Below are positions 1 to 8,868 of a stretch of 64,000 nt of DNA, one piece after another. This DNA comes from Gynurincola endophyticus. Its GTDB lineage: Bacteria > Bacteroidota > Bacteroidia > Chitinophagales > Chitinophagaceae. The notes under the pieces were generated by a model, which was given only the letters and a program-made list of their open reading frames with translations, did not search any database and was not told the DNA's origin. Positions within the stretch are counted from its first letter, which is position 1; each line of letters starts with the position of its first letter. The DNA lies in the NCBI RefSeq assembly GCF_003991195.1, contig NZ_RCWL01000001.1:868001-932000 (forward strand), given 5' to 3'. Position numbers and translations under genes: made by a program.

Positions 1-1314
1 CTTTATATTCAACCTCTGAAACAAGTAGTTACTGAAGTGGTAGCGGATTTTGATGCGCTCGTTCAGCAAGGACTTGACAACGGAGGTAAGCTAACGGCCA
101 TCCGTAACGAATTAGCTTCGAATCGTGAACCCCATTACAAAGAAATTATTCAATCTTTACACAAGGTAATTACCTTGCTTAAAAACTCTCCTCAGGTAGC
201 AACCCTGAAAGAACGTTACCGCCAGTTTGTACAGGAAGGAGAAAATACTTACGGAAGATTCCTGTATGATGAATCGCCGAAAGCAATTGAATATATAGAC
301 GGTAATGAACTTCAGTTTGATGCTGATGCACCGGTTATTAATGGTTACGAAGTTTTAAATAAGTATTTCGATCAGCTTTTTGCTGATAATCCTAAAGTGG
401 TGGCATTCGGTGAAGATGTTGGCCATATCGGCGACGTGAATCAGGGCTTCTCCGGATTACAGGCAAAACATGGTGACTGGAGAATTTTTGATACTGCCAT
501 CAGAGAAGTGACTATTATGGGGCAGGGTATCGGATTGGCAATGCGTGGGTTACGCCCGATTGCAGAAATCCAATACCTCGATTATATGTTATACGGTTTG
601 CAGCCTTTAAGCGACGATGCCGCAACGCTTCATTGGAGAACACACGGCCGGCAGAGTGCTCCGATCATTGTTCGCACCCGCGGGCACCGTTTAGAAGGTA
701 TCTGGCACAGTGGTTCACCAATGGCAATGATGTTGAATGCTTTGAGAGGAATGCATTTATGTGTTCCGCGCAACATGGTGCAGGCAGCCGGTATGTACAA
801 TACTTTATTGCAGGGGAATGATCCGGCAATTGTAGTAGAGTGCCTGAACGGCTATCGCCTTAAAGAAAAAATGCCCAATAACCTGAACGATTATCAGGTG
901 GCTTTAGGTGTTCCGGAAGTGGTTCGCGAAGGAGAAGATATTACAATTGTGTCATACGGTTCTGTTTTAAGAATCATAGCAGAAGCTGCCGACCTCCTTG
1001 CGCAGGAAGGTGTGAGTTGTGAAATTGTAGACGTACAAACCTTACTGCCGTTTGACCGGTTCCATCTGATCAGAAAGTCACTTGAAAAAACGAATAAAAT
1101 TTTGTTTGTAGATGAAGATGTACCGGGTGGCGCTGCCGCTTACATGTACAATCATGTTATCGAAAAACAAAAAGGATATGAATTACTGGATGTAGCACCA
1201 CGAACAATTACCGGTAAGGCACACAGGCCTTCTTACGGTAGTGATGGTGATTACTTTAGTAAGCCCAATCGGGAAGATATTATCAACGTTGTAAGAGAAA
1301 TGATGGCTGAATAA
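1..1314 (+). CDS. 2-oxoacid dehydrogenase E1, C-terminal part (fused alpha/beta type), 5' truncated by window
   Basis: The reading frame is open from base 1, so the true start lies upstream; the ATG at 37 is internal. Numbering from that ATG, residues 1-90 are a linker or the end of an alpha-subunit region. From about residue 98 the protein is a typical E1 beta subunit: a transketolase pyrimidine-binding domain with FGEDVG at 124-129 and the TAIRE segment at 153-157 that holds the glutamate contacting thiamine diphosphate, then a transketolase C-terminal domain. The family decarboxylates pyruvate or branched-chain 2-oxoacids as E1 of a multienzyme complex in the cytoplasm. Bacteroidota often fuse alpha and beta, and the extra N-terminal sequence fits that. 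The substrate cannot be told from this fragment. An intrinsic terminator is built from its last codons. Confidence 0.9.
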   Translation, partial: LYIQPLKQVVTEVVADFDALVQQGLDNGGKLTAIRNELASNREPHYKEIIQSLHKVITLLKNSPQVATLKERYRQFVQEGENTYGRFLYDESPKAIEYIDGNELQFDADAPVINGYEVLNKYFDQLFADNPKVVAFGEDVGHIGDVNQGFSGLQAKHGDWRIFDTAIREVTIMGQGIGLAMRGLRPIAEIQYLDYMLYGLQPLSDDAATLHWRTHGRQSAPIIVRTRGHRLEGIWHSGSPMAMMLNALRGMHLCVPRNMVQAAGMYNTLLQGNDPAIVVECLNGYRLKEKMPNNLNDYQVALGVPEVVREGEDITIVSYGSVLRIIAEAADLLAQEGVSCEIVDVQTLLPFDRFHLIRKSLEKTNKILFVDEDVPGGAAAYMYNHVIEKQKGYELLDVAPRTITGKAHRPSYGSDGDYFSKPNREDIINVVREMMAE

Positions 1315-1329
1315 GCCATCATTTTTTTT
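1299..1329 (+). terminator. Intrinsic terminator overlapping the E1 stop codon
   Basis: A perfect 10-bp stem (AATGATGGCT / AGCCATCATT) with loop GAATA is followed by six more T. The left arm encodes the last codons of the E1 gene, and the TAA stop runs from the loop into the right arm. Confidence 0.85.
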
Positions 1330-1398
1330 GAGTACACTATTAGTTAACTTCACATGACTAGCTTTAATCTAAAAAATTACTAGAAATATTTATAGTAA

Positions 1399-2712
1399 AT
1401 GCCAGAACAACAAAACATAGAGTACAAAAGTGCTTGGCACGATGATTATCTTAAATGGGTATGTGGTTTTGCAAATGCTCAGGGAGGCATAATCTTTATA
1501 GGTAAAGATGATAATGGAAGAAGTTTAGGTATCCTCGAATTTAAACGATTGATGGATGATATTCCTAACAAGATCCGAAACTCAATGGGCATTACTGTCG
1601 AAGTTAATTTACATGAAGAAAATGGGAAGTTTTTCATAGAAATAATTATATATCCTTACTCTGTTCCCATATCACTAAGAGGTAGATATTATTACCGAAG
1701 TGGAAGTACAAAACAGGAATTAACTGGAGCTGCTCTTAACGAATTCTTATTGAAGAAATCGGGTAAAACCTGGGATGATGTTATAGAGTCACGTGCAGAT
1801 TTTACAGATATTGATGAGAACGTATTTAATTCTTTCATTGCTATATCCAGAGAGTATGGTCGACTACCGGAAACAGTTGGATTAACCATACCTGAAATTA
1901 TGGAAAAACTACGTCTTGTAGAGAATGGGCAACCTAAACGGGCTGCCATAGTACTTTTTGGTAAAGACCCGGGAAAGTTTTACCCTAATATGTTTGTCAA
2001 AATCGGACGGTTCGAGAATGATGACACAAATCTTCGATTTCAGGAAGTTGAAGAAGGTAATCTCATTTTATTATTACGTTCAGTACTCGATCAGCTCAAT
2101 CATAAATTTCTTATACGTCAGATAGATTTCGAAGGAATGCATCGTATAGAAAGAGGAGAGTATCCTGTTGCTGCTATTAGAGAAATGCTGTTAAATGCTT
2201 TGGTTCATCGTAATTATATGGGAGCACCGATACAAATGCGCATATCTGATAATAAGATAAGTATTTGGAATGAAGGTGCTTTGCCGGAAGGGTTGAGCCT
2301 GGAAGCTTTAAAAAGACCTCATTCTTCGAAGCCTCGAAATCCAATTGTTGCTGACGTTTGTTTTAAAGGAGGACTCATTGACTCTTGGGGGCGTGGTACT
2401 ATCAGAATTTTGGAAACTTGTAAACAAGCTCAATTGCCAGAACCAGAGTTAATAGAAATAGATGGAGGCTTTATGGTTACTTTATTTAGCACCTATCATG
2501 TACTCAATCAGGAGCCTGAATCAGGCTTGAATGAAAGACAAGTAGATATTCTATCAAACCTAAGCGAAAATCAGGGTATCACTTCAGTTGAGTATTCTGT
2601 TAGATATGGTATTACCGATAGAACTGCACGAAGAGATCTGACTGAACTGGTAGAAAAACAATTGCTGCTGAAAACTGGAGTAAAAAAGTCTACTAAATAT
2701 TATGTCCGATAA
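1399..2712 (+). CDS. ATP-binding protein with AlbA_2 (Schlafen-type) domain and C-terminal winged helix; putative transcriptional regulator
   Basis: 437 aa. The N-terminus (about 1-115) is an AlbA_2/Schlafen-like domain with the usual FANAQGG...IGKDD pattern at residues 24-37. The middle has a GHKL-type ATPase fold: REMLLNALVHRNY at 261-273 corresponds to an N-box and DSWGRGTIRI at 328-337 to a glycine-rich lid. The C-terminus (about 375-437) looks like a winged helix with TDRTARRDL at 406-414. Such proteins are annotated as DNA-binding regulators and are common near accessory loci; no target is known. It stands alone between a terminator and a membrane-protein gene. Its stop codon lies inside the first copy of an 11-bp tandem repeat. 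Confidence 0.85.
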   Translation: MPEQQNIEYKSAWHDDYLKWVCGFANAQGGIIFIGKDDNGRSLGILEFKRLMDDIPNKIRNSMGITVEVNLHEENGKFFIEIIIYPYSVPISLRGRYYYRSGSTKQELTGAALNEFLLKKSGKTWDDVIESRADFTDIDENVFNSFIAISREYGRLPETVGLTIPEIMEKLRLVENGQPKRAAIVLFGKDPGKFYPNMFVKIGRFENDDTNLRFQEVEEGNLILLLRSVLDQLNHKFLIRQIDFEGMHRIERGEYPVAAIREMLLNALVHRNYMGAPIQMRISDNKISIWNEGALPEGLSLEALKRPHSSKPRNPIVADVCFKGGLIDSWGRGTIRILETCKQAQLPEPELIEIDGGFMVTLFSTYHVLNQEPESGLNERQVDILSNLSENQGITSVEYSVRYGITDRTARRDLTELVEKQLLLKTGVKKSTKYYVR

Positions 2713-2756
2713 ATGTCCGATAAATGTCCGATAAATGTCCGATAAATGTCCGATAA
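2702..2756. repeat. Five perfect tandem copies of an 11-bp unit (ATGTCCGATAA)
   Basis: Five uninterrupted identical copies begin at the last codons of the AlbA_2 protein; the first copy supplies its Val-Arg-stop. Eleven is not a multiple of three and each unit contains TAA, so any reading frame entering the array meets a stop within three units. Copy number is likely to vary by replication slippage. Confidence 0.97.
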
Positions 2757-2940
2757 ACTTTCGGGTAAACAGGTAATAACTTTATGATTCGTATAATATG
2801 AAGTGTACATTTTTTGTAATTTGGGAAGTAAAGCAGCAAACATTTTTCTTACAAACAGCCTAATTCCGGTGCTGTAACAGCTATACCTTACATACAGGTA
2901 GAATCTGAGAAGTTTTTCTTAACAGACAAGGCCTTTTTCT

Positions 2941-3552
2941 ATGGATTATAATACTTTCTTTTTTCTCATCGAGTTTTTCGGAACCATCGCATTTGCACTT
3001 TCCGGTGCTTTACATGCCATGGAAAAAAAGTTAGACCCTTTTGGAGTTATCATTATCGCTTTTGTAACTTCTATTGGAGGTGGTACGTTGCGCGATATGT
3101 TGATCGGCAACACACCTGTTACCTGGTTGCAGAACGGAACAATGAGTATTACCATTTTATGTGCTGCTATTGGCGCATTTTTCCTTAGAAAGTATCTTCG
3201 CATGCTTTCAAAAACACTCTTTTTATTTGATTCACTCGGACTGGGGCTGTTTACCGTAATCGGTTTTGAAAAAGGAATGCAATTAAATCTGAGTCCGGGT
3301 ATTTGTATCGCCCTTGGTACTATTACCGGCTGTTTCGGAGGTGTTACCCGCGATGTATTATTAAACAATGTGCCGTTAATTTTTCATAAAGAAATTTATG
3401 CCTCGGCCTGTATTATCGGTGGGGTAGCCTATTACCTCATGATGTTACTGGGGGTGAATGATTTGATTAATACCACTATTGTAATTGGCATTATTGTATT
3501 TATCAGGGTAGTGGCAGTACGGTTTAAATTAAGATTACCAAATTTTTATTAA
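2941..3552 (+). CDS. TRIC/UPF0126 family membrane protein (YicG-like)
   Basis: 203 aa, almost entirely hydrophobic, with about seven membrane segments. It has two homologous halves, each with the family motif: GGGTLRD at 46-52 and FGGVTRD at 132-138. Bacterial members are prokaryotic relatives of trimeric intracellular cation channels, and some UPF0126 members are linked to glycine transport; substrate here is not known. It lies 228 bp after the AlbA_2 gene and is followed 50 bp later by another small membrane protein gene that has its own -7 box, so the two are probably separate units. Confidence 0.85.
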   Translation: MDYNTFFFLIEFFGTIAFALSGALHAMEKKLDPFGVIIIAFVTSIGGGTLRDMLIGNTPVTWLQNGTMSITILCAAIGAFFLRKYLRMLSKTLFLFDSLGLGLFTVIGFEKGMQLNLSPGICIALGTITGCFGGVTRDVLLNNVPLIFHKEIYASACIIGGVAYYLMMLLGVNDLINTTIVIGIIVFIRVVAVRFKLRLPNFY

Positions 3553-3575
3553 TTCCGCGATCTTTACTTTTATAC

Positions 3576-3583
3576 TAACTTTG
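3576..3583 (+). promoter_or_regulatory. Bacteroidota -7 box (TAACTTTG)
   Basis: Exact match to TAnnTTTG, 19 bp before the GTG start at 3603. No clear TTTG -33 element is seen about 19-21 bp upstream. Confidence 0.45.
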
Positions 3584-3602
3584 TTTTTTAAAATCAGGAA
3601 AC

Positions 3603-3905
3603 GTGATTACACAAAAAGAACGCAGGTTTTTAAAGTATTGGGAAGAGCAGCGAAAAGGTGGCAAATTCAGCTTCTTTGCATTGTATATTTCAATGGGTAC
3701 CATCGTAACAACTATTGCAGTAGCTTTTCTGATGAGTGTCTTAGGATTAAAATACGCTTACTGGCCCGTACCGATTATCGGATTGGTGTTGATGGTAATT
3801 ATCACTATGCTTACATGGAATACGAATGAAAAGCAATTCAGACGCATTATTAAAAGAGTGATTAATGAGGGCAAAGAAAAAGACTCTTCCGAAGCCGCTG
3901 TATAA
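3603..3905 (+). CDS. Small membrane protein, unknown function
   Basis: 100 aa starting with GTG. It has a basic N-terminus (residues 1-22), two hydrophobic segments (about 23-46 and 53-71) and a charged cytoplasmic-looking tail. I do not recognise the family. The in-frame GTG preceded by AGGAA is the best start; no ATG lies closer to the N-terminal end. A strong bidirectional terminator follows at 3935. Confidence 0.65.
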   Translation: MITQKERRFLKYWEEQRKGGKFSFFALYISMGTIVTTIAVAFLMSVLGLKYAYWPVPIIGLVLMVIITMLTWNTNEKQFRRIIKRVINEGKEKDSSEAAV

Positions 3906-3934
3906 AGAATCTGCTTATTAAAAGAATTAGTCAT

Positions 3935-3977
3935 AAAAAAAGCCTCCTTACAATACTTTTGTAAAGAGGCTTTTCTT
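3935..3977. terminator. Bidirectional intrinsic terminator
   Basis: AAAAGCCTC / GAGGCTTTT arms with inner TTACAA / TTTGTAA pairing, A-rich before and T-rich after. It sits between two convergent genes, the small membrane protein (+) and yebC (-). Confidence 0.85.
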
Positions 3978-3988
3978 TATTGCTGACG

Positions 3989-4004
3989 CCAGACTCTCGT
4001 CTGG
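3989..4004. repeat. Short extragenic palindrome
   Basis: CCAGAC and GTCTGG around a TCTC loop, 15 bp beyond the yebC stop and outside the terminator. It resembles REP-type extragenic hairpins, but only one copy is seen here. Confidence 0.5.
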
Positions 4005-4018
4005 TGACATAAAACAGA

Positions 4019-4741
4019 TTAAGCTAAGTTGTGAAATACTTTCTGCACGTCATCATCCTGCTCTAACTTATCTACGAGTTTAAGAACGTCTTGTGCCTGT
4101 TCTTCACTAACAGCTACAGTGGTGGCCGGAATCCACTCTACCTCAGCGCTGATAGGAGTTAACCCTTTTTCTTCGAGCGCTTTCTGCATATTACCGAAAT
4201 CTGTAAATCCACAGCGTATTACCAGAACGGTTTCATCATTTTCACCAGTACCTTCACCCAGTTCTTCTAAACCAAAGTCAATGAGCTCAAGCTCCAGGTC
4301 ATCCTGGCTTAAACCTTCCGGATTTAATTTAAATACGCCCATTTTTTTAAACTGGAAGCTTACCGAACCGCTATTTCCCAGTGAACCGCTTGCTTTATTA
4401 AAGATGGCTTTTACGTTTGCAACCGTACGAACGTGGTTATCGGTGGCTGTTTCCACTAAAACCGCTACTCCGTGAGGCGCATAACCTTCATAAAGGATCT
4501 CGTCGTAGTTTTCAATGTCTTTACCCTGAGCACGTTTGATAGCCGCTTCTACACGGTCTTTAGGCATGTTAACGCTTTTCGCGTTCTGCATACAACGGCG
4601 TAATGCAGGGTTGGTATTTGGGTCAGGTCCGCCTGCTTTAACAGCAATTACAATCTCTTTACCAATACGAGTGAATTGTTTTGCCATACGGTCCCAACGT
4701 GCGAACATCGTGGCTTTTCTTACTTCAAATATACGACCCAT
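4019..4741 (-). CDS. yebC: YebC/PmpR family protein
   Basis: 240 aa, normal length for the family. The N-terminal [20 protein letters not shown] segment and the stretch with [14 protein letters not shown] (about 58-71) are diagnostic of YebC/TACO1. The family was described as DNA-binding regulators and has more recently been implicated in easing ribosome stalling, including at proline-rich stretches; the second role is notable because polyproline proteins and efp are present in this window. A candidate minus-strand promoter lies at 4792-4823. Confidence 0.95.
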   Translation of the reverse strand: MGRIFEVRKATMFARWDRMAKQFTRIGKEIVIAVKAGGPDPNTNPALRRCMQNAKSVNMPKDRVEAAIKRAQGKDIENYDEILYEGYAPHGVAVLVETATDNHVRTVANVKAIFNKASGSLGNSGSVSFQFKKMGVFKLNPEGLSQDDLELELIDFGLEELGEGTGENDETVLVIRCGFTDFGNMQKALEEKGLTPISAEVEWIPATTVAVSEEQAQDVLKLVDKLEQDDDVQKVFHNLA

Positions 4742-4791
4742 TTTATCGGAATATTTTATTGTAAATCAATGAATGTCTTTCTAAAGTTCTG

Positions 4792-4823
4792 CAAAAATAA
4801 AAATTCGGCTGCAAGTAGCCAAT
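4792..4823 (-). promoter_or_regulatory. Candidate yebC promoter
   Basis: On the minus strand: ATTG, 20 bp, TATTTTTG, close to the Bacteroidota TTTG-N19..21-TAnnTTTG form; about 50 bp before the yebC start. Confidence 0.5.
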
Positions 4824-4875
4824 TCTGTTTAAGGCATTTTTGCTCTTATTGTATGGTACAACGCCCCTGATAGCA

Positions 4876-4908
4876 AAAAACCTCCCCGGTATTACCGGGG
4901 AGGTTTTT
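4876..4908 (-). terminator. Intrinsic terminator of the amino acid permease gene
   Basis: Perfect 15-bp stem (AAAAACCTCCCCGGT and complement) with a 3-nt loop. It is 21 bp beyond the permease stop and U-rich in the minus-strand transcript. Confidence 0.9.
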
Positions 4909-4929
4909 AATTTATTGGGTGAACCGGCC

Positions 4930-6567
4930 TTATTCAGGCTTGTTCGGATTATTGAGTTTGCTATGTTTTTTGCTATAGCCAAAGTAAATGAGGAAACCCA
5001 GTGCTAACCAAACGGCTAAACGCACCCAGTTTTCCCATCCTAAGCCAAAGATCATTACACCACAGGCTACGATACCTAAAATAGGTAAGAACGGAACCAA
5101 AGGTACTTTGAACTGACGAGGCAACTCAGGATTGCTCTTTCTCAGGATGATTACAGCAGCACATACCAGCATGAAGGCAAATAAAGTTCCGATAGAAGTC
5201 ATGTGACCTACTACGTCGCCCGGTACAAATGCAGCAAATAATGCTACTAATACCAGAATTACCATATTTCCTTTATAAGGAGTTTTGAATTTAGGGTGTA
5301 CTTCTGAGAATACTTTCGGTAATAAACCGTCTTTACTCATTGAGTAGAATACACGGCTCTGACCTAATAACATTACTAAGATTACAGAAGAGAAACCGGC
5401 TAAAATCGCCACAGTGATAGATTTACTCAACCAGCCATAAGCAGGCATTGCTTCCTGGATAGCGGCTACTACAGATGCTTCACCACCTTTAGTTGGATCT
5501 CTGAAGAACTCTAATGGCACTAATCCGGTTAATACGTGTCCGAATAATACATATAATACAGTACAGATCAGTAAAGAACCTAAAATACCGAAAGGCATAT
5601 CTTTCTTAGGATTCTTTGTTTCCTGAGCGGCAGTACTTACGGCATCAAATCCGATAAATGCGAAGAATACCGTTCCGGCAGCACCGATGATACCCATGAA
5701 ACCACCGAAGTTGTGTGTAATACCCTGATGGTCTATGTACTTAGTTGCTTCCGGAATGTAATTCGCATGGAATTCCGGATTGATATAACCCCACCCTAAT
5801 GCGATAATTAACACTACAATTGCAACTTTCAGAATTACAATGATATTGTTTACAAAGGCTGATTCCTGCGTACCTCTCATTAATAAGAAGCTGATGGCTG
5901 TTACGATCCCTAAGGCTGGAAGGTTGATAATACCTTTTTTGGTTTCTACAGCAACTTTTAAAGCTTCTGGGAAAGCAGCAACAGTTTCTTTGTCGATGTT
6001 AGCTTTACCCGAAGTCAGCAGGTCGTTGAATTTTTCTGCAGATAAATAGTTGGCGTAAGCCTGTGCCTGTTCAGCACCACTTACCATTAAAGTATTTAAT
6101 TGCTGGAAGGGTGAGTGACACCATTCGTAAGCTACGGGTTTCATTCGAAGTACTTCTACCAGCAGGTTATTCAGATACTCGCTCCAGGCAATACCTACGG
6201 TGGCAGCACCTACAGCATATTCCAGTACCAGATCCCAACCGATTATCCAAGCCAATAATTCACCCATGGTGGCATAGGTGTAAGTATAAGCTGAACCGGA
6301 AATAGGAATAGAGGAAGATAATTCTGCATAGCATAAGCCGGCTAAAGCGCAACCAATTCCGGCTAAAAGGAAACCAATCGTTACTGAAGGACCAGCATTT
6401 TGTGCGGCGGCAGCGGCAGTTCGAACGAATAGCCCTGCACCAATGATTGCTCCGATTCCCAATGCTACCAGTCCCCATCCACCCAAGGTTCTTTTCAGTG
6501 TGTTTTCACCTGTAGCATTTGCTTCTTTCAGTAGCAAATCCATTGGCTTTTTTGTAAACAAACTCAT
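4930..6567 (-). CDS. APC superfamily amino acid permease (cationic amino acid transporter type)
   Basis: 545 aa with about 12-14 membrane segments. The N-terminus (GGWGLVALGIGAIIGAGLFV at about 29-48) is the APC family substrate-binding helix 1 signature, and FFAFIGFDAVSTAAQETKNP is the conserved helix 6 region. The family exchanges or imports amino acids across the inner membrane. A long hydrophilic insert (roughly residues 155-215) separates two early helices and would face outward. Start chosen at MSLFTKK. The gene is monocistronic, with a terminator directly downstream. The exact substrate cannot be read from sequence. Confidence 0.9.
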   Translation of the reverse strand: MSLFTKKPMDLLLKEANATGENTLKRTLGGWGLVALGIGAIIGAGLFVRTAAAAAQNAGPSVTIGFLLAGIGCALAGLCYAELSSSIPISGSAYTYTYATMGELLAWIIGWDLVLEYAVGAATVGIAWSEYLNNLLVEVLRMKPVAYEWCHSPFQQLNTLMVSGAEQAQAYANYLSAEKFNDLLTSGKANIDKETVAAFPEALKVAVETKKGIINLPALGIVTAISFLLMRGTQESAFVNNIIVILKVAIVVLIIALGWGYINPEFHANYIPEATKYIDHQGITHNFGGFMGIIGAAGTVFFAFIGFDAVSTAAQETKNPKKDMPFGILGSLLICTVLYVLFGHVLTGLVPLEFFRDPTKGGEASVVAAIQEAMPAYGWLSKSITVAILAGFSSVILVMLLGQSRVFYSMSKDGLLPKVFSEVHPKFKTPYKGNMVILVLVALFAAFVPGDVVGHMTSIGTLFAFMLVCAAVIILRKSNPELPRQFKVPLVPFLPILGIVACGVMIFGLGWENWVRLAVWLALGFLIYFGYSKKHSKLNNPNKPE

Positions 6568-6761
6568 AACAGTTTAGTATGTTTTCATGAAAAAATTAAG
6601 AACGAAAATTTTTCGAAGGTGGAAAGATACAGATAAATTGAAGTAAGTGATACGATTTTTATAACATTTTTTGAACATAACCGCACAAATTAATCGTTAA
6701 ATCTTTCTTTATAAAGTGTTATATTGCATCCCATTACAAACTCCATAAGTTATTGCTAGCA

Positions 6762-8024
6762 ATGAAAAAGAATAGGCTCACGATTATGATTTTACTGGCA
6801 ATGCTACTTGGCGGTATCGTCGGGTACATTGTAAACGTCTCTGCGTCCCCTGAATTTATAACAGGCTTTTCAGATAAAATCAAACTTTTAGGTACCATCT
6901 TTATCAGATTGGTTAAAATGATAATTGCACCTTTAGTATTCTCTACTTTAGTGGTAGGAATTGCGAAAATGGGCGACTTAAAAGCTGTAGGACGTGTGGG
7001 AGGAAAAGCAATGCTTTGGTTTGTTTCCGCCTCATTGGTTTCCTTATTATTAGGATTGGTGCTCGTTAATATATTCAAACCGGGTGCATCTATCGATTTA
7101 TCTTACGCACAGGGAAGTTCAATTGACGACCTCGTAAAAAATTCTCAGGAAGGTTTTACCCTCAAAAAGTTTATTGAACACATCGTACCGCAATCGATTG
7201 TAGAAGCTATGTCGCACAACGAAATTTTACAGATTGTGGTATTCTCTATTTTCTTCGGTGTGGCAATGACGGCTTTAGGTGATTATACCAAACCGATTTT
7301 GAAAGCGTTGGATGTTTTAGCACATATTACCTTAAAAATGGTGAACTATGTGATGAACTTTGCTCCTTTAGGCGTTTTCGGTGCACTGGCTGCCGTAATC
7401 GCTATCAACGGTTTAGGTATTTTTAAATTTTACCTCGTTTATTTTCTTTATTTCTTAATAGGAATATTTGTACTTTGGTTATTGTTAATCGGAGTTGGAT
7501 ACATGATTCTTGGAAAAAGAGTGTTTGACCTCTTGAAAAGATTGGGTAACCCTTTGTTAATCGCCTTCTCTACCACCAGTTCAGAAGCGGTTTTCCCTAA
7601 ATTAACAGAAGAATTACAGAAATTCGGTTGTAAGAAAAGTATCGTATCCTTCATTTTACCTTTGGGATATTCTTTTAATCTCGACGGGTCAATGATGTAT
7701 ATGACTTTTGCCTCGATGGCAATTGCACAGGCATATGGTATTCAATTAGATCTGGCCACCCAGCTAACAATGTTACTGGTATTGATGATTACTTCAAAAG
7801 GTATTGCAGGTGTTCCGCGTGCATCACTGGTAATCGTTCTGGCAACTTGTGCGATGTTCAACATTCCGCCCGAAGGAGTCGCATTGATTTTACCGATTGA
7901 CCACTTCTGTGATATGTTCAGATCTGCTACCAATGCTGTAGGTAATGGCTTAGCTACTTCCGTAGTATCCAAGTGGGAAGGAGAATTAGGACCGGAAACC
8001 GAAATACTGGATACAGAAGCTTAA
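6762..8024 (+). CDS. Dicarboxylate/amino acid:cation symporter (DAACS family)
   Basis: 420 aa from the ATG at 6762; an in-frame TTG three codons earlier is a weaker start. Eight or so membrane segments plus two re-entrant loops are expected. Visible family motifs are TTSSEAVFP (re-entrant loop 1), NLDGSMMYM (helix 7, sodium site), GVPRASLV (loop 2) and DHFCDMFRSATNAVGNGLA (helix 8, substrate contact). The family takes up C4-dicarboxylates, glutamate or aspartate with sodium or protons at the inner membrane. FRSATN, where glutamate and aspartate carriers usually have RTxxN, agrees with an acidic substrate but does not fix it. Confidence 0.9.
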   Translation: MKKNRLTIMILLAMLLGGIVGYIVNVSASPEFITGFSDKIKLLGTIFIRLVKMIIAPLVFSTLVVGIAKMGDLKAVGRVGGKAMLWFVSASLVSLLLGLVLVNIFKPGASIDLSYAQGSSIDDLVKNSQEGFTLKKFIEHIVPQSIVEAMSHNEILQIVVFSIFFGVAMTALGDYTKPILKALDVLAHITLKMVNYVMNFAPLGVFGALAAVIAINGLGIFKFYLVYFLYFLIGIFVLWLLLIGVGYMILGKRVFDLLKRLGNPLLIAFSTTSSEAVFPKLTEELQKFGCKKSIVSFILPLGYSFNLDGSMMYMTFASMAIAQAYGIQLDLATQLTMLLVLMITSKGIAGVPRASLVIVLATCAMFNIPPEGVALILPIDHFCDMFRSATNAVGNGLATSVVSKWEGELGPETEILDTEA

Positions 8025-8050
8025 CATACTTAAAATAATTAAATTTCGTT

Positions 8051-8082
8051 AAAAATGCACGCACGTCGTGCATTTACCTTTT
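8051..8082 (+). terminator. Probable terminator after the symporter gene
   Basis: 9-bp stem AAATGCACG / CGTGCATTT with a 5-nt loop, followed by an interrupted T-rich stretch. Confidence 0.6.
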
Positions 8083-8120
8083 CAGAAACATAACTTTATC
8101 TATCATAAATTGAACAATAT

Positions 8121-8849
8121 ATGCTCAGCTTGATTTTGCTAGATTTTCATTGGGGTCAGTTACTTCAGCCTCAATTTTATATTCAAAATGGTGGACTTTG
8201 GTTATTGCTTTTTGTTGTTTTCGCCGAAACAGGCTTGTTTGCAGGTTTCTTTTTACCGGGTGACTCATTATTATTCGTTGCCGGCATCTATGCACACGAA
8301 ATGGAAAACAACCAACCCGGTATTACTTACCAGTTTTTAAAATTATTCGGATTAGGGCACATCAGAAATGAATTAGTAGACCTAACCGTCTTATGGCTGC
8401 TCATTTCAATATGCGGTATCCTGGGTAATATGGTGGGGTATTGGACGGGCCGGAAAGTGGGTCCGGCAATGTACAACTGGAAAGAAAATTTCTTGTATAA
8501 AAGAAAGTATCTGGTACAGGCTGATGAATTCTATCAGAAACACGGTGGCGGTGCAATTGTTATTGCCCGTTTTTTACCGATTATCAGAACTTTTGCGCCT
8601 ATCGTTGCAGGTATTGTACGCATGGACAGAAAAAAATTCATGTTCTATAACATCGTTGGTTGTCTGGCTTGGGTATTTTCAATGTTATTCGCGGGGCACT
8701 TCCTGCAAAAATGGATCTATGAAGCATGGGGATATAATTTAAAAGACCATTTGGAAGTAATCGTTTTAGGAATCGTCTTTGTAACTACTTTGCCGGTAAT
8801 TCTGAAACTGCTTAGCGGAAAAAAACAGAATCCACCTACTCAACCATAA
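8121..8849 (+). CDS. DedA/SNARE-associated family membrane protein
   Basis: 242 aa. Family hallmarks are present: an early FLPGDSLLFVAG segment (about 48-59) and RFLPIIRTFAPIVAG (about 154-168) with its conserved arginine and prolines. DedA proteins are inner-membrane proteins; some members are undecaprenyl-phosphate or phospholipid flippases supporting envelope homeostasis. The MFS gene starts 19 bp after its stop, so the two may be cotranscribed. Confidence 0.9.
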   Translation: MLSLILLDFHWGQLLQPQFYIQNGGLWLLLFVVFAETGLFAGFFLPGDSLLFVAGIYAHEMENNQPGITYQFLKLFGLGHIRNELVDLTVLWLLISICGILGNMVGYWTGRKVGPAMYNWKENFLYKRKYLVQADEFYQKHGGGAIVIARFLPIIRTFAPIVAGIVRMDRKKFMFYNIVGCLAWVFSMLFAGHFLQKWIYEAWGYNLKDHLEVIVLGIVFVTTLPVILKLLSGKKQNPPTQP

Positions 8850-8868
8850 TTAGCATTTGTAATATTAT

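Noticed and set aside
2702-2756. CRISPR array
   Set aside because: The 11-bp units are contiguous, with no spacers; it is a simple tandem repeat.
2946-3368. Long open frame on the minus strand inside the UPF0126 gene
   Set aside because: It is the antisense of a clear membrane protein and shows no protein-like features; the same holds for minus-strand frames at 23512-23922 and 39595-39960.
3581-3829. Alternative plus-strand frame overlapping the small membrane protein
   Set aside because: Composition is not protein-like, while the GTG frame at 3603 has clean membrane segments.
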